Source: CAZMCC01 sp964564695 (GTDB lineage: Bacteria > Planctomycetota > Phycisphaerae > Phycisphaerales > UBA1924). From it: a stretch of DNA of 32,991 nucleotides. Numbering within the stretch: position 1 is the stretch's first letter; each line of letters begins with the position of its first letter. This document shows, one piece after another, positions 21,782-29,436 of this stretch. The stretch lies in the NCBI GenBank assembly GCA_964564695.1, contig CAZMCC010000043.1:1-32991 (forward strand). The letters run 5' to 3'. A program made the translations under genes and the position numbers. The notes beneath the pieces are model-generated. The model was given only the letters and a program-made list of their open reading frames with translations, was not told the origin of the DNA and did not search any database.

Positions 21782-23479
21782 ATGAACCGAATCGCCGCCA
21801 TGGTCGCGGCGGGCGTGGCCGGCGTCATCGCCGGCACGGCCGCGGGCCAGAACACCTACGTCGACACGATCCTCGTCGCCAACGACGCATCGTACAACCC
21901 CTTGCGCCTGGTGGACCCGCTCATCGGCAACGGCTGGGGGGTCACCCTGCGACCCCCCGGCGCGGGCGGACACTTTTGGATCTCGAACGCGAGCACCGGC
22001 ACGACCACCACCTATGTCGGAGATGTACACGGGCCCAACGGGTTCGTCCCGCTCTTTCAGGACGAGCTCAAGTTCGTGAACATCCCGATCGGCAAGGCCG
22101 TGCTGCCCGACGTCAACCGGCCCGCGACTGACATCTCGATCCCCACGGGTCAGGTCTTCAACCATTCGAGCACGGACTTCGTCGTCAGCGCCGAGGGCGT
22201 CACCGCCGCTGCCAAGTTCATCTTTGTCACCGGCGACGGGACGATCTCGGGCTGGACCGAGGTCAAGAACCCCGACGCCACCATGCGCCGCCAGACCAAG
22301 TCGGTCATCATGGTCGACAACTCGCACCTCTACGACGACGAGCGGCTCCGCTACACCGGCTGCGCCGTCACCGAGGAACCCAGCGGCAACCGCCTCTACG
22401 TCTGCGACTGGACCGGCGAGAAGGTCATCGCGTTTGACCACCTGTGGAACGAGATCCCGATCGCCACGGACAAGTTTCACCTCCCCAGTCCGGGCGAGAT
22501 CTGGCGCCCGTGGAACATCCAGTACTTCCGCAGCGGCCCCAACGCCCAGGGACGTTTGTGGGTCACGTTCAACAAGGCCGAGGATCCGTGGGAGGAATAC
22601 CCCGAGTTCGGGGCCGTCGCGGAGTTCGACCTCGACGGCAACTTCATCCGCGGCCTCACCGATACCCTCAGCGACGACCCGCTCGCCAACAGCGACCTGC
22701 GCGACCCCTGGGGCCTCGCCATCGCTCCCGCGAACTTCGGCCCCTTCTCCGGCATGATGCTCGTCGCGAACTTCGGCGACGGCACTATCCCCGCCTTCGA
22801 CCTCAAGACCGGCAAGTTCGTCGACTTCGTGCGCGACGCCAACGGAGAGCCGATCGTCGTCGACGGCATCTGGGGCATCACCTTCGGCAACGGCGTGGCG
22901 CTGGGCGATGCCAACGCGCTCTACTACGCCGCGGGCCCGAACATTGAGCAGGATGGGGCCTTTGGCACCATCCGGTTCATTCCTGACACCTGCCCGAAAA
23001 TCCAGGGGCAGCCGGCGTCGGTCCGGGCCTCGGCAGGCGACCCCGCGATGCTGCGCGTCAGCGCGCCCTCGCCGGTCCGCTGCAAGTACCAGTGGCAGGT
23101 GCGCCGCGGGGCGCAGTGGGAGAACGCCGTCGATGCCGAGCTGCCCGGACTCGGAGCGCTGAGCGGCACGGCCTCCGAAGCGCTGAGCGTCGTCACGGCG
23201 CCGGGAGCCGCAGCCGAGTTCCGTGTGGTCGTCTCCAACGCGGGCGGTTCGGTCACCTCCGACGTCGCGAGCCTGACCTCGGCGGGGCTTGAGCTCGATG
23301 TCACCGGCGACGGGGCGATCGACGGCCACGACGTCGCGGGTTTCGTCGACGCATGGTTCAACGCCCGCGAGCGGGGGACGCTCGGCGCCGACTGGAATGC
23401 CGACGCCGTCCTCGACTCGGACGACCTCCGCGAGTACGTCCGGTCGTGGCGCGCACGCGCCGGGCCCGAGCGGAAATAG
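21782..23479 (+). CDS. Secreted TIGR03118-type propeller protein with degenerate dockerin
   Basis: A 565-residue exported protein, signal peptide MNRIAAMVAAGVAGVIAGTAAGQ. Residues about 25-400 follow the TIGR03118 pattern: GHFWISNASTGTTTTYVGDV, PTGQVFN, FIFVTGDGTISGW, VDNS, NRLYVCDWTGEKVIAFD, RPWNIQYF, GRLWVTFNK, LRDPWGLAIAPANFGPFSGMMLVANFGDGTIPAFD, VVDGIWGITFGNG and LYYAAGPN; probably a beta-propeller. An Ig-like segment follows (about 405-500; YQWQVRRGAQWENA). The end has two dockerin-like loops (DVTGDGAIDGHDVAGFVDAWF and DWNADAVLDSDDLREYVRSW) but lacks both the opening Cys and the terminal Gly-Cys seen in the other dockerin proteins here. The function is unknown. It is likely co-transcribed with the PhoX-like gene. 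Confidence 0.85.
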   Translation: MNRIAAMVAAGVAGVIAGTAAGQNTYVDTILVANDASYNPLRLVDPLIGNGWGVTLRPPGAGGHFWISNASTGTTTTYVGDVHGPNGFVPLFQDELKFVNIPIGKAVLPDVNRPATDISIPTGQVFNHSSTDFVVSAEGVTAAAKFIFVTGDGTISGWTEVKNPDATMRRQTKSVIMVDNSHLYDDERLRYTGCAVTEEPSGNRLYVCDWTGEKVIAFDHLWNEIPIATDKFHLPSPGEIWRPWNIQYFRSGPNAQGRLWVTFNKAEDPWEEYPEFGAVAEFDLDGNFIRGLTDTLSDDPLANSDLRDPWGLAIAPANFGPFSGMMLVANFGDGTIPAFDLKTGKFVDFVRDANGEPIVVDGIWGITFGNGVALGDANALYYAAGPNIEQDGAFGTIRFIPDTCPKIQGQPASVRASAGDPAMLRVSAPSPVRCKYQWQVRRGAQWENAVDAELPGLGALSGTASEALSVVTAPGAAAEFRVVVSNAGGSVTSDVASLTSAGLELDVTGDGAIDGHDVAGFVDAWFNARERGTLGADWNADAVLDSDDLREYVRSWRARAGPERK

Positions 23480-23486
23480 CCACAAA

Positions 23487-23502
23487 CGCACCCTCGGGTG
23501 CG
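23487..23502 (+). terminator. Small hairpin after TIGR03118-type gene, possible terminator
   Basis: CGCACC (23487-23492) pairs with GGTGCG (23497-23502) around the loop CTCG, just after the stop codon. No T tract follows, so intrinsic termination is doubtful; it could instead protect the 3' end of the message. Confidence 0.3.
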
Positions 23503-23524
23503 CGTGCACGCACGCCCCCGCGGC

Positions 23525-23530
23525 TACCAT
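23525..23530 (+). promoter_or_regulatory. -10-like box, possible leaderless start of MEMO-family gene
   Basis: TACCAT is followed after 8 bases by ATG 23539. The gap (CGCCGACC) holds no Shine-Dalgarno. This would start transcription at or next to the ATG. Confidence 0.4.
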
Positions 23531-23538
23531 CGCCGACC

Positions 23539-24963
23539 ATGAGTGAAACCCCCGCAAACACCGGCCCCGACGGGGCTCAGCAGCCGGCCCAGCCCACACA
23601 ATTCAAGTTCGACCGCAACGCGCCGCACCAGCAGAAGCCCAAGATCCGGCCCCTGCGCGGCTTCCCGCTGCAGGCCAAGAACCCCCAGGGCCAGGTCCAG
23701 ACCCTGATGGGCCTCGCCGACCAGCGCCAGATCTCCGACCGCGTCGTCATCACCTCGCCGGCGATGCAGGTGGTCATCCCCAGGATGAACGGCACGCGCG
23801 ACCTCGACCAGATCGTCCACGAGGTCAAGCAGGGGCTCACCCGCCAGGTCCTCGAGAACTTCGTCGCCCAGCTCGACCACGCCGGGCTCATCGACGGGCC
23901 CACCTTCAACGAACTGCGCCAGCGCATGCACGCCGAATACGACGCGCAGGCCATCCTGCCGCCCGCGTCGACCGCGGCGTTCGCCGATCAGCTCATCCTC
24001 CAGGACGCCGGTCAGACCCGCCAGCAGGCGAGCCCGACCAAGCCGTCGGGCTGGGATGAGCAGAGCCCCGAGCACCGCGCCAAGGGCGCTGAGAAAGTGC
24101 GCGAGATGTTCGGCAAGTACATCGAGCAGGCCGAGCCGCGGATGCCAGTCAAGACGTTCGAGAGCCTCCCCAAGGCGATCATCGCGCCCCACCTCGACTA
24201 CGCACGCGGGTGGATCAACTACGCCTCGTCGTGGGGCCCCTTGCGCGGCCTCGACGCGCCCGACCGCGTGATCATCCTCGGCACCAACCACTTCGGCGAG
24301 GGCACCGGCGTCGTCGGTTGCGACAAGGGCTTCGTGACGCCGCTGGGAAAGAGCGAGCTTGACAAGGGTGTCGCCGACGGGCTCCGCGCCAAGCTCGGCG
24401 ACGCGCTCTTCGAGCAGCGGTTCGACCACGAACGCGAGCATTCGATCGAACTGCAGGTCGCCTGGCTCCAGTACGTTTTCGGCGAGAAACCCAAGGTTTT
24501 CGGCGCCCTCGTCCACGATCCGTGCGTGAACAACGGCGAGAGCTACGACGGCCGCGGCGTCGCCCTCGAGGCGTTCGTCGGCGCCCTGCGCGACCTCATC
24601 TCCGGCCCCAATGCCCTCCCCGGGCGCACGCTCGTCGTCGCCTCCGCCGACCTCTCCCACGCCGGCCCGGCGTTCGGCGACCGCCAGGCGCTGGTGGGTG
24701 AATCCCCCGAGGCCGTCACCGCTCGGAACCGGATCGTCCAGCACGACCAGGAGATGCTCAAGCTCTTCGCCGCGAACAAGCCGTCGGAGCTCGTGGCCAG
24801 CATGAGCTGGCAGCAGAACCCCACGCGCTGGTGCTCGCTGGGCAACATGGCCGCGACCCTCATGGCCGTGCAGCCCGGTGAAGTGAAGATGCTCAACTAC
24901 GGTGCGGCGATGGACCAGCAGGGGACGACGTTCGTCTCCAGCGCGTCCGCGGTGCTGACGTGA
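23539..24963 (+). CDS. MEMO-family protein (AmmeMemoRadiSam system protein B)
   Basis: The C-terminal part (about residues 210-474) is a MEMO domain, a fold related to class III extradiol dioxygenases: PKAIIAPHLDYARGWINYASSWG with the metal-ligand His, RVIILGTNHFGEGTG, DHEREHSIELQVAWLQYVFG with the second His pair, and TLVVASADLSHAGPAFG near the end. The N-terminal ~130 residues (QRQISDRVVITSPAMQVVIPRMNGTRDLDQIVHEV and following) resemble a PqqD-like winged-helix module and are joined by a Gln-rich linker. In many prokaryotes MEMO proteins sit with AMMECR1 and a radical SAM enzyme; neither is next to this gene. Its chemistry is not known. ATG 23539 begins after a TACCAT box at leaderless distance; 474 residues. 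Confidence 0.85.
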   Translation: MSETPANTGPDGAQQPAQPTQFKFDRNAPHQQKPKIRPLRGFPLQAKNPQGQVQTLMGLADQRQISDRVVITSPAMQVVIPRMNGTRDLDQIVHEVKQGLTRQVLENFVAQLDHAGLIDGPTFNELRQRMHAEYDAQAILPPASTAAFADQLILQDAGQTRQQASPTKPSGWDEQSPEHRAKGAEKVREMFGKYIEQAEPRMPVKTFESLPKAIIAPHLDYARGWINYASSWGPLRGLDAPDRVIILGTNHFGEGTGVVGCDKGFVTPLGKSELDKGVADGLRAKLGDALFEQRFDHEREHSIELQVAWLQYVFGEKPKVFGALVHDPCVNNGESYDGRGVALEAFVGALRDLISGPNALPGRTLVVASADLSHAGPAFGDRQALVGESPEAVTARNRIVQHDQEMLKLFAANKPSELVASMSWQQNPTRWCSLGNMAATLMAVQPGEVKMLNYGAAMDQQGTTFVSSASAVLT

Positions 24964-24981
24964 TCGGCCCCGGGCGCATCC

Positions 24982-25404
24982 ATGAGCACAATGGGCGTGT
25001 GGGACTGGGCGTTGGTGGTCGCGGGCGTCCTCGCGCTCTCGGTCGGCCTGACGGCGCTGTGGGCGCAGCGCCTGCACGCGGCCCTCGACTCCGACCGCGC
25101 CGGACCTGCGAACGCGCCGCCGGCCGACCGCGTGCTACCGGGGCCGCCGCGCGTCCGCATGAGCGAGCCGACGCGGCTGAGCTTCGGCGTCGTCGGCGTG
25201 ATCTGGGGCTATCACCTGATCGCGTGGGGACTGCCGGCGGGGTGGATGGACTTCCGGGTCCCGTCGCACTTCTGGCCGTGGATGGCCGGGGTTGCCCTCG
25301 TGTGGCTCGGCGGGTCGCTGGTCATGGACGCCCGGGACGGACGACGGGCCGGAACCCAGACCGATCGGAGCCCTTTGGAGCCACCCGATCGAAATCCGAA
25401 TTGA
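24982..25404 (+). CDS. Small membrane protein, function unknown
   Basis: I do not recognise the family. The 140-residue product has an N-terminal helix (WALVVAGVLALSVGLTALWA, about residues 8-27) and a polar Pro-rich loop (about 30-62). Two further hydrophobic segments follow (LSFGVVGVIWGYHLIAWGL, about 66-84, and FWPWMAGVALVWLGGSLVM, about 97-115), and then a charged tail. It starts 18 bases after the MEMO-family stop with no Shine-Dalgarno, so it is probably co-transcribed. The composition and frame openness support a real gene, but the evidence is modest. Confidence 0.6.
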   Translation: MSTMGVWDWALVVAGVLALSVGLTALWAQRLHAALDSDRAGPANAPPADRVLPGPPRVRMSEPTRLSFGVVGVIWGYHLIAWGLPAGWMDFRVPSHFWPWMAGVALVWLGGSLVMDARDGRRAGTQTDRSPLEPPDRNPN

Positions 25405-25721
25405 CGCCCGGGGTGAAGTCTGGTGCAATGCCGCCCCGCCGGTGCTCGGGCCGCGGGCTGTCGAGTCGGGCGCTCCGGAACCGTGAGCGCCCGAATTACC
25501 GTATCGTGAGCACAGGCATGATGTTGGGGCAGCGGGACCGGGGTGGGGGGGGGGCGGGAATTGGGGAAGGGGTTGTCCGGGCGAGACGGGCAACCGACGG
25601 CGGCCATCGGTGAACAGGGCCGCCGCCGACCGTGCCGGTTGATCCCGGGTATGGCCCGGATCTGGGCTGACGGCGGCGAGCGACAGAACTCGCGGCGATC
25701 GTGGCCGCGCAGGAGGCTGAT
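25405..25721 (+). other. Structured leader region upstream of the PilM locus
   Basis: No gene is seen. The stretch holds a ten-G run (25545-25554) and then a hairpin GGTTGTCCG (25571-25579) with CGGGCAACC (25587-25595), 9 bp including one G-U pair. A second pairing follows, GGCGGCC with GGCCGCC (about 25599-25626). The Shine-Dalgarno AGGAGG of the PilM gene (25711-25716) ends the region. The promoter of the locus is probably here, but no convincing pair of boxes was found. I could not match the hairpins to a known riboswitch class. Confidence 0.4.
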
Positions 25722-27866
25722 ATGGCAGGGTCGACGAGCTGGGGAATCGAAGTCGGGTCGGCGGCGGTCAAGGCGATCAAGCTTGCACGCACCGGTGACA
25801 CGGTCGAGGTGCTCGACTTTGTCATTATCCCCCACAAACGGGTGCTTGTGGCCCCCGAAGTCGACATGGGTGAGCAGGTCGTCGCCATCCGCGAGGCGAT
25901 TGCTCGGCTGACAAATGATTACGATCTCGAAGGATCGTCGGTCTGCCTGAGCGTTCCGGGGCACGCCGCGTTCGCGCGGTTCGCCAAGCTGCCGCCGGTC
26001 GAACCCAAGCAGATTCCCAAGATCGTGCAGTTCGAGGCCGCCCAGCAGATCCCGTTCCCCATCGGCGAGGTTGAATGGGATTACCAGGTCTTCAAGACTC
26101 CCGACTCTCCCGAGGTCGAGGTCGGCATCTTCGCGATCACCCGCGAGCGCGTGAACGAGCGGCTCAGCCTTTGGCAGGAGCTGGGCGTCTCTCCTGACGT
26201 GATCACCCTCAGCCCGGTCGCGGCGTACAACGCCGTCGCGTTTGACCAGAACTTTTCGGACAAGACCCCCGGCACCGTGATCGTCGACATCGGCACCATG
26301 AGCACCGACCTCATCGTGTCGGAGCCGGGCCGGATGTGGATCCGCACGTTCCCGCTGGGCGGGCACCAGTTCACCGATGCGCTCGTGAGCGCGTTCAAGC
26401 TCGGCTACGCCAAGGCCGAGCGCCTCAAGTGCGAGGCCGAGAGCAGCCAGCACGCCAAGCACGTGCTCCAGGCGATGCGCCCGGTCTTCAGCGACCTGGT
26501 CACCGAGGTCCAGCGCTCGATCGGCTACTACCAGAGCCTGCACCGCGACGCGAACCTCACCCGCCTCATCGCGCTGGGCTCGACGTTCCAGCTCCCCGGC
26601 CTGCGCAAGTACCTCAGCCAGCAGCTCCAGATGGAGGTCACCCGCCCCGAGAGCTACAACCAGCTCAAGGTCGACGGCCCCCGCTCGGCCGAATTCGCCG
26701 CCGCCATCCCCACGATGGCGACCGCCTACGGCCTCGCGCTGCAGGGCCTTGGCCTCGAAGTCTGCCGGCCCAACCTCATGCCGGTCGCGATCGCCCGCCA
26801 GTCGATGTGGAAGCGCAAGCGCAAGTGGTTCGCCGCCGCGGCCGCGGTCGCGGTCGTCGGCGGGGCCATCCCCTTCGCCACCTGGGCCTTGGAGAAGAAC
26901 AAGGTCGAGGCGATGACCAAGCCGCCCGAGATCGACCAGGTCAAGGGCGAGCTCCGCACGCTCCGGTCCAAGTGGTCCGAAGCGACCAAGGACTGGAAGG
27001 ACGACCCGCGTGCGGCCAATGCCCTCATCCTGCTCGAGCGCCGCGACATCGTGCCCCGCCTGGTCGACGACCTCGGCCAGATGATGGCCAAGGGCCAGGA
27101 GGTCGCCCAGGAACGCGGTAAGAGCGCGACGCAGAAAGTCGGCTTCAACCTCGAGCGGTACGACATGAAGTTCGTCTACGGCGGCGGCGACGGCATGAGC
27201 CAGGACGACATGGTCGAGTTCCAGGGCGGTCGCACCAGAAGGCCCAGGCGCGGCGGGCGGGCCGCGGACGGCGCCCTCAGTCCGGCCGGCCAGACCCCAG
27301 GCGCCGGCGGTATGAACAGCACGGGCGGCAGCTCGGGGACCGCCCCGGCCGCGGCCGACGTCGCGGTCAGCGACGGGCGCATGCGCGTGACGCTCACGAT
27401 CACGACCACGATGCCCCGCCCCGAGGAATACATCACCCAGACCATCGAGGCCTGGCTGCGGGACAACGCGAACCGCAACGACGTCCCCTACGTGATCCGT
27501 GTCGGCGAGGACGTCGGTCCCGGGCGCGGCGTCTGGGAGCGCAAGGGCGCGGTCGTGGTGGCGGACGACGGCACCGCCCCCAAGGTCGATCCTTCGGCGG
27601 CCGAGGGCGAAGAAAACGTGGATAACCCGCCCAGCGACATCGACCCCAAGACCGGCCTCCCGCGCGGTCGGCGTTCGGCCGAGGAACAGAAGATCTTCGA
27701 AGAATCCATCCTGATGAAGAAGCGTGAACTCCCCAGCGGCTCGCTCCAGGAACTCGCGCCGCTCCCCGCGGCCCTGCCGCCGGGCCTCCCCGGCGAGACC
27801 ATCACCAAGTTCGAGGTCTACTTCGAGGCGTGGGTGAAGGCCAAGGCCCCGGGGGGATCGGTGTAA
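25722..27866 (+). CDS. pilM: PilM-type actin-like protein fused to membrane helix and periplasmic domain
   Basis: PilM is the cytoplasmic ring component that links the type IV pilus motor to the PilN-PilO-PilP envelope complex. Residues 5-360 show the ASKHA fold: WGIEVGSAAVKAIKLA (phosphate 1), KIVQFEAAQQIPFPIGEVEWDYQV (typical PilM), VIVDIGTMSTDLIV (phosphate 2, about 187-200), RSIGYYQSL and LIALGSTFQLPGLRKYL (adenosine). Classical PilM stops here. This protein goes on: basic KRKRKW, a membrane helix (about 367-388), a helical stretch, a Gly/Ser/Arg-rich linker and a domain with RMRVTLTITTTMPRPEEYITQTIEAWLRDN, reminiscent of the small alpha/beta domain of PilN/PilO. The layout, cytoplasmic ASKHA plus helix plus periplasmic domain, is like GspL of type II secretion. 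AGGAGG lies 5 bases before ATG 25722. 714 residues; first gene of a three-gene locus. Confidence 0.88.
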   Translation: MAGSTSWGIEVGSAAVKAIKLARTGDTVEVLDFVIIPHKRVLVAPEVDMGEQVVAIREAIARLTNDYDLEGSSVCLSVPGHAAFARFAKLPPVEPKQIPKIVQFEAAQQIPFPIGEVEWDYQVFKTPDSPEVEVGIFAITRERVNERLSLWQELGVSPDVITLSPVAAYNAVAFDQNFSDKTPGTVIVDIGTMSTDLIVSEPGRMWIRTFPLGGHQFTDALVSAFKLGYAKAERLKCEAESSQHAKHVLQAMRPVFSDLVTEVQRSIGYYQSLHRDANLTRLIALGSTFQLPGLRKYLSQQLQMEVTRPESYNQLKVDGPRSAEFAAAIPTMATAYGLALQGLGLEVCRPNLMPVAIARQSMWKRKRKWFAAAAAVAVVGGAIPFATWALEKNKVEAMTKPPEIDQVKGELRTLRSKWSEATKDWKDDPRAANALILLERRDIVPRLVDDLGQMMAKGQEVAQERGKSATQKVGFNLERYDMKFVYGGGDGMSQDDMVEFQGGRTRRPRRGGRAADGALSPAGQTPGAGGMNSTGGSSGTAPAAADVAVSDGRMRVTLTITTTMPRPEEYITQTIEAWLRDNANRNDVPYVIRVGEDVGPGRGVWERKGAVVVADDGTAPKVDPSAAEGEENVDNPPSDIDPKTGLPRGRRSAEEQKIFEESILMKKRELPSGSLQELAPLPAALPPGLPGETITKFEVYFEAWVKAKAPGGSV

Positions 27867-27923
27867 GAGTCGGTGGGGGCCGACGTCGGTCGCCCGAATG
27901 CGGTGCGGAACGGTTGGTTGCGG

Positions 27924-29327
27924 ATGACGCAGATTGCCCGGAGATACGTCGTGAAGAAAGTCCTTGCGTGGCTGAAGGTGAACTGGCCCATCGTCCTGTG
28001 CTCGCTCGTGATCCTCGGCGCTCTGCCGGCGGGCATCATCATCGGCGGGTCGTTCCAGCAGAAGCTCGTTGACGACGTGAAGACCACCGTCGAGGCGGAC
28101 TTCAAGGACCTCAACGCCGACAAGATGACCTACGACATCCCGGCGCCGATCCCCGGCCAGCCGAAGTTCGACTTCGCCGGCCAGCCGCCCAACGCCCGGG
28201 TCATCGAGGAATTCTCCAAGCGCCGCGAAGAGCTCTCCGGGCAGCTCGGCAGCGTCGCCGGCCAGGCCGTCGAGTTCAACCGCGGTGACCACAAGCCGCT
28301 GATCGACGGGCTCTTCCCCGACCCGCCGACGGCCGGTCAGCAGAAGCGGGCCGAGTTCACCAAGGCCTACATCGCGCTGGCCGACAAGCTCATCGCGACG
28401 GTGAACGGCGGGCCACCGCCTGCCCAGGCTGCCGTCTTCGACACCGTGAGAACCTTCAAGGACCAGCAGGTCATCAAGGCCACCACGGAACTGGGCAAGG
28501 ACGTGAAGGAGATGCCGGTCGAGCGGATCGACCAGATCCGCGAGCAGCTGGTGGAGATGCGCAAGAATGCGTACCGCGCGCGGGCCCAGGAGATTTCGCT
28601 CTACATCGAGCGTGACGCGATCGAGTCGATCCCGCCCAAGATCCCCGAGCGCGACTTCGACATGCGCGAGTCCTGGGACCGCCAGGAGCAGGCCTGGGTG
28701 CTCCAGGACCTCTTCAAGGCGATCAAGAATGTGAACGACCGCGCGGCCGCGGAGGCCGGCGGCGCCGGCGTGCCCGCCTCAGTCGTCAAGCGCGTGATGG
28801 CCGTGATCATGGTGCCGCATCCCTTCATCTCGACGGCGATGCCGGCGGCGCCCGAAGGTACGGACGCCCTCACCGAGAAGCTCGAAGGGTCCGCGGCCCC
28901 CACGGGCCCGGCCGTCGTCCAGCTCGACCCCAAGCGCGTCAGCGGTCGCGCCAGCGGCTGGAGCGCCAAGAACATGGCGTTCGACGTGCGCCGCATCCAG
29001 GTGTCGGTCATCGTGTCGACGCAGCGGCTCCCCCTGCTCCTCGACGAGCTCACCGCGACGAACTTCATCACCGCCACGATCGCGAACATCACCGGCGTGC
29101 CGGCCCGCGACCAGCTCGAGCTGGGGTACTACTACGGCGAGGAGCACGTCGTGAAGCTCGACCTCGTGCTCGAGTGGTGCTGGCTCCGCGAGTGGACCGG
29201 CCCGCTCATGCCCGCCGAGATCAAGAAGATGGTCGGCTACAAGGAACCCGTGGCGGACGAGCCCGCCAAGAAGCCCGCCAAGCCCGAGCCCAAGCCCGAC
29301 GGGGGCACGCCCGGCGGCGGCGGCTGA
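27924..29327 (+). CDS. Single-pass periplasmic protein of the PilM locus, possible PilO-like part
   Basis: Not recognised by name. The 467-residue product has a short basic N-terminus, one membrane helix (about residues 21-42, WPIVLCSLVILGALPAGIIIGG) and a large extracytoplasmic part. Charged helical segments run from about 90 to 260. A domain near 350-425 follows (VRRIQVSVIVSTQRLPLLLDELTATNFITATIANITGV), whose strand-helix-strand pattern resembles the ferredoxin-like domain of PilO/PilN. A Lys/Pro-rich tail and Gly-rich end follow. Position right after PilM and the topology suggest that it is the PilO counterpart; this is inference. The start is uncertain: ATG 27924 has no Shine-Dalgarno, while GTG 27951 has GGAG 7 bases upstream and gives MKKVLAWLKVNW. 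The gap to pilM is short, so the genes are co-transcribed. Confidence 0.78.
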   Translation: MTQIARRYVVKKVLAWLKVNWPIVLCSLVILGALPAGIIIGGSFQQKLVDDVKTTVEADFKDLNADKMTYDIPAPIPGQPKFDFAGQPPNARVIEEFSKRREELSGQLGSVAGQAVEFNRGDHKPLIDGLFPDPPTAGQQKRAEFTKAYIALADKLIATVNGGPPPAQAAVFDTVRTFKDQQVIKATTELGKDVKEMPVERIDQIREQLVEMRKNAYRARAQEISLYIERDAIESIPPKIPERDFDMRESWDRQEQAWVLQDLFKAIKNVNDRAAAEAGGAGVPASVVKRVMAVIMVPHPFISTAMPAAPEGTDALTEKLEGSAAPTGPAVVQLDPKRVSGRASGWSAKNMAFDVRRIQVSVIVSTQRLPLLLDELTATNFITATIANITGVPARDQLELGYYYGEEHVVKLDLVLEWCWLREWTGPLMPAEIKKMVGYKEPVADEPAKKPAKPEPKPDGGTPGGGG

Positions 29328-29436
29328 CGGGCGACATCGGGTCCGCTTCGGTGGGTGGGTGTGCGTGCGACGGTGGGCGGTGGGGGCGACGAGAACTGAC
29401 TGTACAGGCACAACGGTGTGCCTAGAGGGTTTGACG

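Noticed and set aside
25212..28292. Minus-strand open frame of more than 1000 codons over the PilM gene
   Set aside because: Antisense to pilM. It has no recognisable domain, and its composition is typical of mirror frames in high-GC DNA.
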